Shown piece by piece: positions 57,298 to 64,000 of a stretch of DNA of 64,000 bases. The position numbers and the translations under genes are program-made. This DNA is from Cellulomonas cellasea. GTDB taxonomy: Bacteria; Actinomycetota; Actinomycetes; Actinomycetales; Cellulomonadaceae. Location of the stretch: contig NZ_BJLR01000019.1 of the NCBI RefSeq assembly GCF_006538745.1, positions 124,001 to 188,000 of the forward strand. Reading direction: 5' to 3'. Position 1 is the stretch's first letter. Each line of letters opens with the position of its first letter. The notes beneath the pieces were generated by a model, which was given only the letters and a program-made list of their open reading frames with translations, did no database searches and was not told the DNA's origin.

Positions 57298-58314
57298 TCA
57301 CTTGGACGCGGCGTCACCCTCGGTGGCGGGCGTGGCGACGTCCGGGACGTCGATCGCGGGGGCGGCGTCCTGGCCCGGGGCCTCGGCGGCCTCGCCGGCC
57401 GGCGTGGAGTCGTCCCCGACGGTCGCGGCGTCCTGCGCGGCGGCGTCCGTGGCGGCGACGACCGGCTCGGCGGCGGCCTCGGTGGTCTCGGCCTGCGCGG
57501 CCTCGGTCGGGGTGGTCGCCCCGCCCGCGAGGTCGGCCTCGGCACCGGCGAGGAGCTCGCGCTCCCACTCGGCGAGCGGCTCGGCGTCGGCAGCAGCCGC
57601 GTCCGTGCCGCCGCTGCGGCCTGAGTGACGCTGCATGAGGCCCTCGGCCGCGGCGTCCGCGATCACGCGGGTCAGCAGCGAGACGGCGCGGATCGCGTCG
57701 TCGTTGCCCGGGATCTTGTAGTCGACGACGTCGGGGTCGCAGTTCGTGTCGAGGATCGCGACGATCGGGATGCCGAGCTTGCGCGCCTCGTCGACCGCGA
57801 GGTGCTCCTTGTTCGTGTCGACGATCCAGATCGCCGAGGGCACCTTCGTCATGTCGCGGATGCCGCCGAGCGTCTTGGCGAGCTTGTCGCGCTCGCGACG
57901 CATGATGAGGAGCTCCTTCTTCGTGAAGGCGCTGCCCGCGACGTCGTCGAAGTCGACGAGCTCGAGCTCCTTGAGGCGCTGGAGCCGCTTGTTGACGGTC
58001 TGGAAGTTGGTGAGCATGCCACCGAGCCAGCGCTGGTTGACGTAGGGCATGCCCACGCGCGCGGCCTGCTCGGCGACGGGCTCCTGCGCCTGCTTCTTCG
58101 TGCCGACGAAGAGGATCGTCCCGCCGTGCGCGACGGTCTCCTTGACGAAGTTGTAGGCGCTGTCGATGTACGTCAGCGACTGCTGCAGGTCGACGATGTA
58201 GATGCCGTTGCGCTCGGTGAAGATGAAGCGCTTCATCTTGGGGTTCCAGCGGCGGGTCTGGTGCCCGAAGTGGACACCGCTCTCGAGCAGCTGGCGCATG
58301 GTCACGACGGCCAT
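57298..58314 (-). CDS. rpsB: 30S ribosomal protein S2, with long C-terminal extension
   Basis: 338 residues. The conserved part ([20 protein letters not shown], then [36 protein letters not shown]) ends near residue 230. The remaining hundred or so residues include an acidic, Ala/Glu/Thr-rich low-complexity tail, longer than in most S2 proteins (about 230-280). S2 joins the 30S subunit late and S1 docks on it. GGAAGG precedes the ATG. A long structured leader lies upstream. Confidence 0.95.
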   Translation of the reverse strand: MAVVTMRQLLESGVHFGHQTRRWNPKMKRFIFTERNGIYIVDLQQSLTYIDSAYNFVKETVAHGGTILFVGTKKQAQEPVAEQAARVGMPYVNQRWLGGMLTNFQTVNKRLQRLKELELVDFDDVAGSAFTKKELLIMRRERDKLAKTLGGIRDMTKVPSAIWIVDTNKEHLAVDEARKLGIPIVAILDTNCDPDVVDYKIPGNDDAIRAVSLLTRVIADAAAEGLMQRHSGRSGGTDAAAADAEPLAEWERELLAGAEADLAGGATTPTEAAQAETTEAAAEPVVAATDAAAQDAATVGDDSTPAGEAAEAPGQDAAPAIDVPDVATPATEGDAASK

Positions 58315-58580
58315 GGCACGTCCTTCCGGCGCGCACCCGTGGGCACGCGCGTCTGGGCGGGTCCCACGCCGGGGACCCGCATCTCGGTTGTCGGCCTCGA
58401 CCGGTCGGTCGGTGCCCCTGGCGCCACGTCGCTGCTGGCGCCGGGCTGCGAGCCCGGACCGGTGCCAGCGCCGACCCTCGTGCCCGTGCGTGGTCGCACC
58501 CGGACCGGGTGCGTGCCTGCGGGGCGGAGATGATGACGCGCGATGTCGACCGGCACGTACCGGTCGCGAGCGTCAGTCTA
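58315..58580 (-). promoter_or_regulatory. Structured rpsB leader and promoter
   Basis: On the minus strand TAGACT (58580 to 58575) is a good -10 element, giving a leader of about 250 bases. It can fold into successive hairpins: GCACCCG-GTC-CGGGTGC, CCGGGCT-CGC-AGCCCGG, a GGCGCC-type pair, and a perfect 9-bp hairpin GCGGGTCCC with GGGACCCGC (58357-58380) shortly before the ribosome binding site. Such a leader suits autoregulation by S2, as in other bacteria, but no known motif was matched. Confidence 0.45.
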
Positions 58581-58844
58581 GCGGACGGTCGCGGAGGTCT
58601 CGGCCACGTGGCGCGGGCGCCGGGCCGCCTCGGTCCGAGCCGGCACTCCGCCCCGTCGGCCCCGTCCGCCTTGCCTGTCGCCGTCCGGTGCTGTCCGACG
58701 TGCGGCGCCCGTCCCCACGTCGACCCTCCCGTCGACGCCGAGGAACCCGACCTCGGCCACCCCCAGCCCCGCCTCGGCTCCGCGACCCGCACGGTCGACC
58801 GGAGGCCCGTCGCGCGGCGCGCTCCCCCCGACCAGCGTGGAGGC
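58581..58844. other. Intergenic DNA between rpsB promoter and M23 peptidase gene
   Basis: 264 bases between divergent genes. It should contain the -35 of rpsB and the promoter of the peptidase gene; a CAGCGT six bases before the peptidase ATG is a weak -10. Nothing else is recognised. Confidence 0.3.
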
Positions 58845-59579
58845 ATGGACGAGACCCCGACCGCGCACCCCGACGCCGACGGAACCGCGCTCGGCGCGCA
58901 CCGGAGCGACCCCCTGGCTCCGAACCCTTCGCGGGCGCACCGCACACGCAGCGGCCACCGGACGTCGCGTGCCGGACCACTGGCTGCACCGGGGAGCGTG
59001 CCGGTCCCGCCGCGCCGGGCCTCCCGGATTCGCAGGCTGCGCGCGGTCGTCCTCGGAGCCGTGCTCGCCGTGCCGCTCGCCACCGTCGTCGCCGCGGACG
59101 TCGTCGCAGGGCCGGGCGCGGCGCCCGGTGAGCGCCTCGGCGCGTCGCCGGCGACGGACCGCGGGTACACGTTCCCGCTCGAGGAGCCCGTCGAGGTCGT
59201 CCGCGCGTTCGACGCGCCCGAGGAGCGCTGGCTCAGCGGGCACCGCGGCGTCGACCTCCGGGCCGCGCCCGGGGACCCCGTGCTCGCGCCGGCGCCGGGC
59301 GTCGTGACGTTCGCCGGCCCGGTCGCCGGGCGCGTCGTCCTGACGCTGCGGCACCCGGACGGCCGTCGGTCGAGCGTCGAGCCGGTCGTGCCCGGGGTCG
59401 CCGCCGGCGACGCGGTCGAGCAGGGCGCGGTGGTCGGTCAGGTGGGTGGCGGGGAGACGCACTGCGCCCCCGCCACGTGCCTGCACTGGGGCGTGCGGAC
59501 ACCCGGCGACGCGTACGTCGACCCGCTCACGCTCCTGGCCGGACGGGGGCCCGTGGTCCTGCTGCCGGACGCCCCGTGA
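58845..59579 (+). CDS. M23-family peptidase (LytM-like) with N-terminal membrane anchor
   Basis: 244 residues. A positively charged N-terminal stretch of about 60 residues is followed by one hydrophobic segment (VVLGAVLAVPLATVVAADVV) that exports or anchors the protein. The M23 domain has GHRGVDLRAAPGDPVLAPAPG and the second zinc motif CLHWGVR. These enzymes cut or bind peptidoglycan cross-links. The first motif keeps the H-x3-D pair (HRGVD) and the last keeps HxH-like LHW, where the second His of HLH is replaced, so activity is not certain. The position between rpsB and the sigma factor gene is conserved in actinobacteria. Confidence 0.85.
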   Translation: MDETPTAHPDADGTALGAHRSDPLAPNPSRAHRTRSGHRTSRAGPLAAPGSVPVPPRRASRIRRLRAVVLGAVLAVPLATVVAADVVAGPGAAPGERLGASPATDRGYTFPLEEPVEVVRAFDAPEERWLSGHRGVDLRAAPGDPVLAPAPGVVTFAGPVAGRVVLTLRHPDGRRSSVEPVVPGVAAGDAVEQGAVVGQVGGGETHCAPATCLHWGVRTPGDAYVDPLTLLAGRGPVVLLPDAP

Positions 59580-59597
59580 CGGCGGCGGCGCCGGGCG

Positions 59598-60563
59598 TCA
59601 GGCGCGGTCGGACTCGGTCAGCTTGGTGCGCAGCCGCAGCATCGCCGCGGTGTGCATCTGCGAGATCCGCGACTCGGTGACGCCGAGCACGCGGCCGATC
59701 TCCGCGAGGGTCATGCCCTAGTAGTAGTAGAGGACCAGCACGATCTTCTCGCGCTCGCCGAGCTGCTCGATCGCGCGGGCCAGCAGGAACTTGGTCTCCT
59801 GCGCCTCGAACGAGCCCGCAGGGTCCTGCGCGCGGTGGTCGCCGAGGGTGTCGACGAGGCTCACCTTGTCCGAGCGCTCCGAGCCCGCGCCGAGCAGCTC
59901 GTCGAGCGCGACCACGTTGACCGTCGAGAGCTGGGTGAAGACCCCGCGCAGCTCGCCGACGCCCATCTCGAGCCGCCCGGCGACCTCCTGCTCGCTGGGC
60001 GTGCGGTGCAGCTCGCCCTCGAGCTCGGCGTACGCACGGTCGACCGCTCGGGCCTTCGTGCGGACCGAGCGCGGGATCCAGTCCATCGCGCGGAGCTCGT
60101 CGATGATGGCGCCGCGGATGCGCGCGCTCGCGTACGTCTCGAACTTCACGGCCCGGTCGAGCGCGTACTTCTCGATCGCGTCGATGAGCCCGAACATGCC
60201 GTACGAGACCAGGTCCGCCTGCTCGACCGTACTGGGCAGGCGCATGCCGACGCGCGACGCGACCGAGGTGACGAGCGGGGCGTAGTGCAGGATCAGCCGC
60301 TCGCGCAGCAGACGGTCGCCCGTCGCCTTGAACTCGCGCCACGCCGCCTCGATCGGGTCGACCTCGAGGAGGTCCACGTCGCCGGGGACGGCGGCCGGGA
60401 TCGCCGGCGCGGGCACCGAGCTCAGGCGACGCTGCGCGGGGACGACCGCGGCGGCGTGCGGCTGCGGCACCACACCGTCCGGGGCCGTCACGCTGCGGGC
60501 GCGCTCAGCGAGGGACGCGACCGTCTCGGCGTGTGCCGTCATCGTGCTCTCCGAATCCGTCAT
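59598..60563 (-). pseudogene. WhiG/FliA-type sigma factor, interrupted by an in-frame TAG
   Basis: From the ATG at 60563 (overlapping the xerC stop in ATGA; an ATG at 60542 with GGAG upstream is an alternative) the frame runs 281 codons through region 2 ([55 protein letters not shown]), region 3 and the start of region 4 ([13 protein letters not shown]). It stops at TAG 59720-59718. The same frame continues [20 protein letters not shown] and [13 protein letters not shown] to a TGA at 59600-59598. That continuation is region 4.2, the helix-turn-helix that binds the -35 element. Family members usually have Glu at the stop position (YYYEG), so GAG to TAG fits. Without it the sigma factor should not recognise its promoters. 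In actinobacteria this type runs sporulation or flagellar genes. Confidence 0.85.
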
Positions 60564-61492
60564 GCTCGTGGGTGAGCCTGCTCGAACGACGAGCGCAGGC
60601 GCTCCGCCGTGACGTGGGTGTACCGCTGGGTCGTCGCGAGGCTCGCGTGCCCCAGCACCTCCTGGACGCTGCGCAGGTCGGACCCGCCCTGGAGCAGGTG
60701 GGTCGCGGCGCTGTGGCGCAGGGCGTGCGGGGCGATGTCGTCGACGCCCGCGAGCGCGGCGAGGTCGTGGGAGACGGCGCGCAGCTGGCGCTGGTCGACG
60801 CGACCGCCTCGGCGGCCGAGGAGCAGCGCCGGCTCGGTGCCGCCCTGCGCGAGGACGGGACGGCCGGTCGTGAGCCACGCCTCGACGGCCTCCGCGGCCG
60901 GGAGCCCGAAGGGGACGACGCGCTCCTTGTCGCCCTTGCCGACGACGTGGAGCGTGCGCTCGGCGACGTCGACGTCGGTGACGTCCGCGCGACACAGCTC
61001 GCCGACGCGCGCGCCGGTCGCGTAGAGCAGCTCGAGTGCGGCCCAGTCGCGCAGGTGCACCGGGTCGGCGTCGTCGGCTCGGGTGCGGGCGACCTCGAGC
61101 AGGCGCGCCGCGTCCTCGACCGCGAGGACCGTCGGGAGCGCCGCGGTCGGGCGCGCACTGGCGAGCCGCAGCGCGGGGTCGGTCGCGACCCGGCCGGTGC
61201 GGACCGCCCAGTCGAAGAACGTGCGGACGGCGGCACCGCGGCGGGCGAGCGTCGCCCGGCTGCGCTGGGCCGCGGACATCGCGGCGAGCCAGCCTCGCAG
61301 CACGGCCAGGTCGATGTCGACGAGGTCGGCGCGGCCGTGGCGCGCGGCGTAGGCCAGGAGGTGCTCGACGTCGCCGACGTAGGCCCGGACGGTGTGGTCC
61401 GAGAGCCCGCGCTGAGCGCGCAGGTGCAGCGCGAAGTCGGCCGTGAGACGGACGGCCGGAGCCGCCGCCGTGACCCCCGTCGCCGTCTGCAT
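60560..61492 (-). CDS. xerC: Tyrosine recombinase XerC
   Basis: 310 residues. The N-terminal SAM-like domain ([20 protein letters not shown]) is followed by the catalytic domain with Arg in [10 protein letters not shown], HxxR in [10 protein letters not shown], His in [10 protein letters not shown] and the nucleophile Tyr in QRYTHV. It resolves chromosome dimers at dif together with XerD and FtsK. The ATG at 61492 is the likely start. The stop overlaps the sigma factor start, a conserved order in actinobacteria. Confidence 0.93.
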   Translation of the reverse strand: MQTATGVTAAAPAVRLTADFALHLRAQRGLSDHTVRAYVGDVEHLLAYAARHGRADLVDIDLAVLRGWLAAMSAAQRSRATLARRGAAVRTFFDWAVRTGRVATDPALRLASARPTAALPTVLAVEDAARLLEVARTRADDADPVHLRDWAALELLYATGARVGELCRADVTDVDVAERTLHVVGKGDKERVVPFGLPAAEAVEAWLTTGRPVLAQGGTEPALLLGRRGGRVDQRQLRAVSHDLAALAGVDDIAPHALRHSAATHLLQGGSDLRSVQEVLGHASLATTQRYTHVTAERLRSSFEQAHPRA

Positions 61493-61937
61493 GTCCCTAC
61501 CGTGACGGGTCACACGGGTGGCCCACAAGCGGACCCGCACACAGTTCACCCTCTGCGCGGCTCAACCGTCGCACTTGTCCGGATTTGAACATGGGCACCT
61601 GTCCAGTTCGACCCGTCGGGTCGATGTCGGTGGTCTCGCCGTGCGGACGTGACGGAGGGGATCGCGCGCTCGGACGGCCCACTCGGACGGGTCACGCCAC
61701 CCTGCCGGGCGAGCACCGCGGACGACCCCGTCGGGCCGCGCCGCGGAGTGCGCATGCCGGTCCGCGCGCCGGTCCGCACGCCGGTCCCAACCCCCCGGGA
61801 CCAGTCCTCGGCACGCCCGGTGAACCAGTCCTCGACTCACCCCTGGCCCCGTCCCCGACACGGCCTGCGGACCGGTCTCCCGGCACGCCCCCGTGGACGG
61901 GCGCCGCGCCACGCAGCGCCGCGGCGCGCGTGCGCCG
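61493..61937. other. Intergenic region between dprA and xerC
   Basis: 445 bases without a recognised gene between two minus-strand genes. It holds a palindrome CGACCCGTCGGGTCG near 61608-61623, three tandem 12-bp units at 61756-61791, and two copies of ACCAGTCCTCG near 61800-61833. Minus-strand reading frames are open but show no family features. The xerC promoter should lie near its right-hand neighbour of the start codon. Confidence 0.35.
61756..61791. repeat. Three tandem 12-bp units upstream of xerC
   Basis: GCCGGTCCGCGC, GCCGGTCCGCAC and GCCGGTCCCAAC follow one another at 61756, 61768 and 61780. Confidence 0.75.
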
Positions 61938-63350
61938 TCAGGTCACCGGATTCGTCCGGCGCCACCCCGTCGCCCGCAGCTCGGCGAGACCCGCGAGCTC
62001 GAGGGTCCCGAGGGCGCCGCGGACGTCGGCCGGGGAGAGTCCCGCGCGTCGGGCGAGGGTGTCGACGGTCGCCGCCGACCGCAGCGACAGCGCGTCGAGC
62101 AGGCGGTCCGCGACCCAGTCGAGCCCGTCGTGCGGGCGGGCCTCCTCGGGCCGCTCGTCGGGCGGGGCGCCGAGCGGTCCCACGAGCTCGAGCACCTCCG
62201 CCGCGTCGGTCACGCAGACCGCCGCACCCTCGCGCAGCAGGCGGTGGCAGCCGGCCGACGCGACCGACGTCACCGGCCCGGGGACGGCGCCGAGCGGGCG
62301 CAGCAGGGACGCGGCGTGGTGCGCGGTGCTCAGGGCGCCCGAGCGCCACGCGGCCTCGACGACGACCGTCGCCCGGCTCACCGCGGCGATCAGCCGGTTG
62401 CGCATGAGGAACCGGCTGCGGCTCGGCACGCCGCCCGGGGGCACCTCGCTCAGGACGGCGCCGCCCCCGTCGAGGAGCCGCTCGAGCAGCTCCGCGTTGC
62501 CGGCCGGGTAGGCCCGGTCGACGCCACCGGCGAGGAGGGCGACGGTGACGCCCCCGCCCGCGAGGGCTCCGCGGTGCGCCGCCGCGTCGATGCCGTAGGC
62601 CCCCCCGGACACGACGCACACCCCGCGGGCCGCGAGTCCCTCCGCGAGCTCGACCGCGACCCGCTCCCCGTACGCGGTCGAGGCGCGTGCACCGACGAGC
62701 GCGACCGAGCGCGTCAGCAGACTCCCCAGGTCCGGTACCCCGCGCTGCCAGAGGCCCAGCGGCGCCGCCGCACCGAGGTCGTCGAGCCCGAGCGGCCAGC
62801 CGGGAGCCCCCGGGCGCAGGAAGCGCCCGCCGAGCCGGTGCACGTGGTCGATCTCGCGGCCGGGCTCGAGGCCCGCGAGCCGGGGTTCCCAGCGGGCGAG
62901 CGCCGAGCGCAGGCGTCTCCGGAGCGGTGCCAGGGACTCGTCCTCGCGGGCCACGAGCGTCTCGACGGCGGCCTCCGCGCGCCCGGGTGCCGCGGCCCAG
63001 CGGACCCAGTCGAGCGCCTCGCGCGCGCCCAGGGTGTGCACCAGCGCGCCCGCGACGGTGTCCCCCGGTTCGACCAGACGGCTCCACGCGGCCCGCGCGA
63101 GCGTCTCGTCCACCTCGCTCCCCCGGTCCCCAGCAGCCGCGGGCACCTCGTCGGCCTCGTTCCCCCGGTCGCCGGCCCGCGCCGGCGTCTCGTCCACCTC
63201 GTTCCCCCGGTCGGCAGCCCGCGCCAGCGTCTCGTCCACCTCCCTCCTCCGGTCCCCGGCCGCCGCCGTCGCCGTCTCGCCGGCCGCGCTCCCCCGGTCC
63301 GCAACCCGCGCGCGCGCCTCGTGGGCCCCGCCCGCCCTGCCCCCGGTCAT
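61938..63350 (-). CDS. dprA: DNA-processing protein DprA with tandem-repeat N-terminus
   Basis: 470 residues. The Rossmann-like DNA-binding domain is clear: VALVGARASTAYGERVA, CVVSGGAYGIDAAAHRGAL, AGGVDRAYPAGNAELLERL, SRSRFLMRNRLIAAVS, and a C-terminal winged-helix part (ALSLRSAATVDTLARRAGLS). DprA loads RecA on incoming single strands during transformation. Residues about 16-87 are five tandem 14-residue repeats of the type DRGNEVDETLARAA, which look like multiplied copies of the normal first motif (DETLARAAWSRL). The ATG overlaps the comM stop by four bases. Confidence 0.92.
   Translation of the reverse strand: MTGGRAGGAHEARARVADRGSAAGETATAAAGDRRREVDETLARAADRGNEVDETPARAGDRGNEADEVPAAAGDRGSEVDETLARAAWSRLVEPGDTVAGALVHTLGAREALDWVRWAAAPGRAEAAVETLVAREDESLAPLRRRLRSALARWEPRLAGLEPGREIDHVHRLGGRFLRPGAPGWPLGLDDLGAAAPLGLWQRGVPDLGSLLTRSVALVGARASTAYGERVAVELAEGLAARGVCVVSGGAYGIDAAAHRGALAGGGVTVALLAGGVDRAYPAGNAELLERLLDGGGAVLSEVPPGGVPSRSRFLMRNRLIAAVSRATVVVEAAWRSGALSTAHHAASLLRPLGAVPGPVTSVASAGCHRLLREGAAVCVTDAAEVLELVGPLGAPPDERPEEARPHDGLDWVADRLLDALSLRSAATVDTLARRAGLSPADVRGALGTLELAGLAELRATGWRRTNPVT
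63092..63301 (-). repeat. Five tandem 42-bp repeats inside dprA
   Basis: Units of exactly 42 bp start at 63092, 63134, 63176, 63218 and 63260. The first four are close copies on the plus strand around CGTCTCGTCCACCTCG and CCCCCGGTC; the fifth is degenerate. Each encodes 14 residues in frame, so gain or loss of units would keep dprA open. Confidence 0.9.
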
Positions 63351-64000
63351 GTGGTCGCCTGCCCGCGGGTGCGAAGCAGCAGCGCCTGGCCGACGTCGGT
63401 ACGGGTCGGTGCCGTCCGGCCCGCGAGGTCCGCCAGCGTCCACGCGACGCGCAGCACCCGGTCGACACCGCGCAGGCTGAGCAGGCCGCGGTCGAACGCG
63501 TGGTCGAGGTCCACGACGAGGCGGCGGTCGGGTCCGAGCCGCGCCCGCAGCCATCCGCCCGGCACGTCCGCGTTCGTGCGCCATGGCGTCCCGGACAACC
63601 GCTCCGACTGCGCCGCGCGCGCCTGCGCGACGCGGGCGGCGACGGTCGCGGTGCTCTCGGCCGCGGACGCCCTCGCGAGCGCTGCGCGCGACACCGGTTG
63701 CACGTCCACCTGGAGGTCGACGCGGTCGAGCAGCGGGCCCGAGAGCTTGCTGAAGTAGCGCCGGCGCTGCTCCGAGCGGCACGTGCAGTCGAGCCCCTTG
63801 CCGACGGCGCGCCCGCACGGGCACGGGTTCGCCGCCATGACGAGCTGGAAGCGCGCCGGGTAGCGCGCGACCCCGGCCGCCCGGTGCAGGACCAGCTCGC
63901 CGTGCTCGAGCGGCTGGCGCAGCGTCTGGAGGACGGCGGTGGAGAACTCGGGCGCCTCGTCCATGAACAGCACCCCGCGGTGCGCCCGGGATGCGGCACC
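63347..64000 (-). CDS. comM: YifB/ComM family Mg chelatase-like AAA protein, C-terminal part (partial)
   Basis: 218 codons are present and the frame runs off the window at 64000. The visible part begins in the Walker B/sensor area (GVLFMDEAPEFSTAVLQTLR), then has MAANPCPCG followed by DCTCRS, a Cys-rich loop typical of the family, SKLSGPLLDRVDLQVDV, and ends in the Mg-chelatase C-terminal domain (LSLRGVDRVLRVAWTLADL). ComM promotes branch migration of recombining DNA in transformation. It is coupled to dprA by an ATGA overlap. Confidence 0.93.
   Translation of the reverse strand, partial: GAASRAHRGVLFMDEAPEFSTAVLQTLRQPLEHGELVLHRAAGVARYPARFQLVMAANPCPCGRAVGKGLDCTCRSEQRRRYFSKLSGPLLDRVDLQVDVQPVSRAALARASAAESTATVAARVAQARAAQSERLSGTPWRTNADVPGGWLRARLGPDRRLVVDLDHAFDRGLLSLRGVDRVLRVAWTLADLAGRTAPTRTDVGQALLLRTRGQATT

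Noticed and set aside
35700-59720. General reassignment of TAG to an amino acid
   Set aside because: rpsO ends naturally at TAG at the exact family length with a terminator right behind it, and the sulfur leader peptide also ends in TAG; at most partial suppression could be considered.
61575-61600. GGATTTGAAC, which resembles a tRNA T-loop on the minus strand
   Set aside because: The flanking bases do not form a 5-bp T stem or an acceptor stem, and no anticodon arm is found nearby.
63092-63301. CRISPR-like array
   Set aside because: The units are contiguous 42-bp copies in frame within dprA with no unique spacers and no cas genes nearby.

Overview
The window is one continuous stretch of high-GC (roughly 70-75 %) actinobacterial chromosome. 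It contains about 57 protein-coding loci and no rRNA, tRNA, insertion sequence or CRISPR array that I can recognise. The backbone order lhr-nei / clgR-cinA-pgsA-ftsK / rnj-dapA / folA-thyA / dapB / pepR-pnp-rpsO / ribF / truB / rbfA-infB-ylxR-nusA-rimP / proS / GNAT-ispG-rip1-dxr / rlmN-cdsA-frr-pyrH / tsf-rpsB / M23 peptidase / sigma factor-xerC-dprA-comM closely follows the Mycobacterium and Streptomyces order, mostly read on the minus strand. A CenC-like multidomain GH9 cellulase with a CebR/CelR-type operator makes Cellulomonas or a close relative (Cellulomonadaceae) the most likely source; the genus is inference.

Regions: 1-6.4 kb holds the end of the Lhr helicase gene, an endonuclease VIII gene, and the clgR-cinA-pgsA-ftsK block. 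6.0-9.5 kb is accessory: a TetR regulator divergent from a small membrane protein across a clear operator, a winged-helix protein and an EamA exporter. 9.6-26.3 kb is housekeeping: RNase J, lysine and folate/thymidylate synthesis, PNPase/S15, RibF and TruB, with isolated plus-strand genes (glycerophosphodiesterase, aldehyde dehydrogenase, AzlCD, GNAT, Nudix) in the gaps. 26.3-35.9 kb is an accessory block between truB and rbfA, which usually neighbour each other: a secreted GH9 cellulase, then an organosulfur operon (leader peptide, ABC transporter, flavin monooxygenase, flavin reductase). 35.9-64 kb returns to the translation, isoprenoid, phospholipid and competence backbone.

Three things stand out. 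(1) The leader of infB (initiation factor IF2) contains a ladder of four micro-ORFs, each joined to the next by a four-base ATGA stop-start overlap; three are five-codon units repeated every 14 bp. This is the best candidate for a little-described regulatory device. (2) Two genes carry an in-frame amber codon with a clearly homologous reading frame continuing after it: the FMN reductase of the sulfur operon (35700) and a WhiG/FliA-like sigma factor (59718), which loses its -35-binding helix. (3) Several sites predict regulation: a near-consensus CebR box at the cellulase start, a 26-bp TetR operator, a cysteine-type leader peptide before the sulfur operon, and many leaderless promoters with the -10 element 6-7 bases before the start codon.

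Starts were chosen from Shine-Dalgarno spacing, family N-termini and overlap with neighbours. All functions are assigned by reading motifs and gene order; no database search was run.
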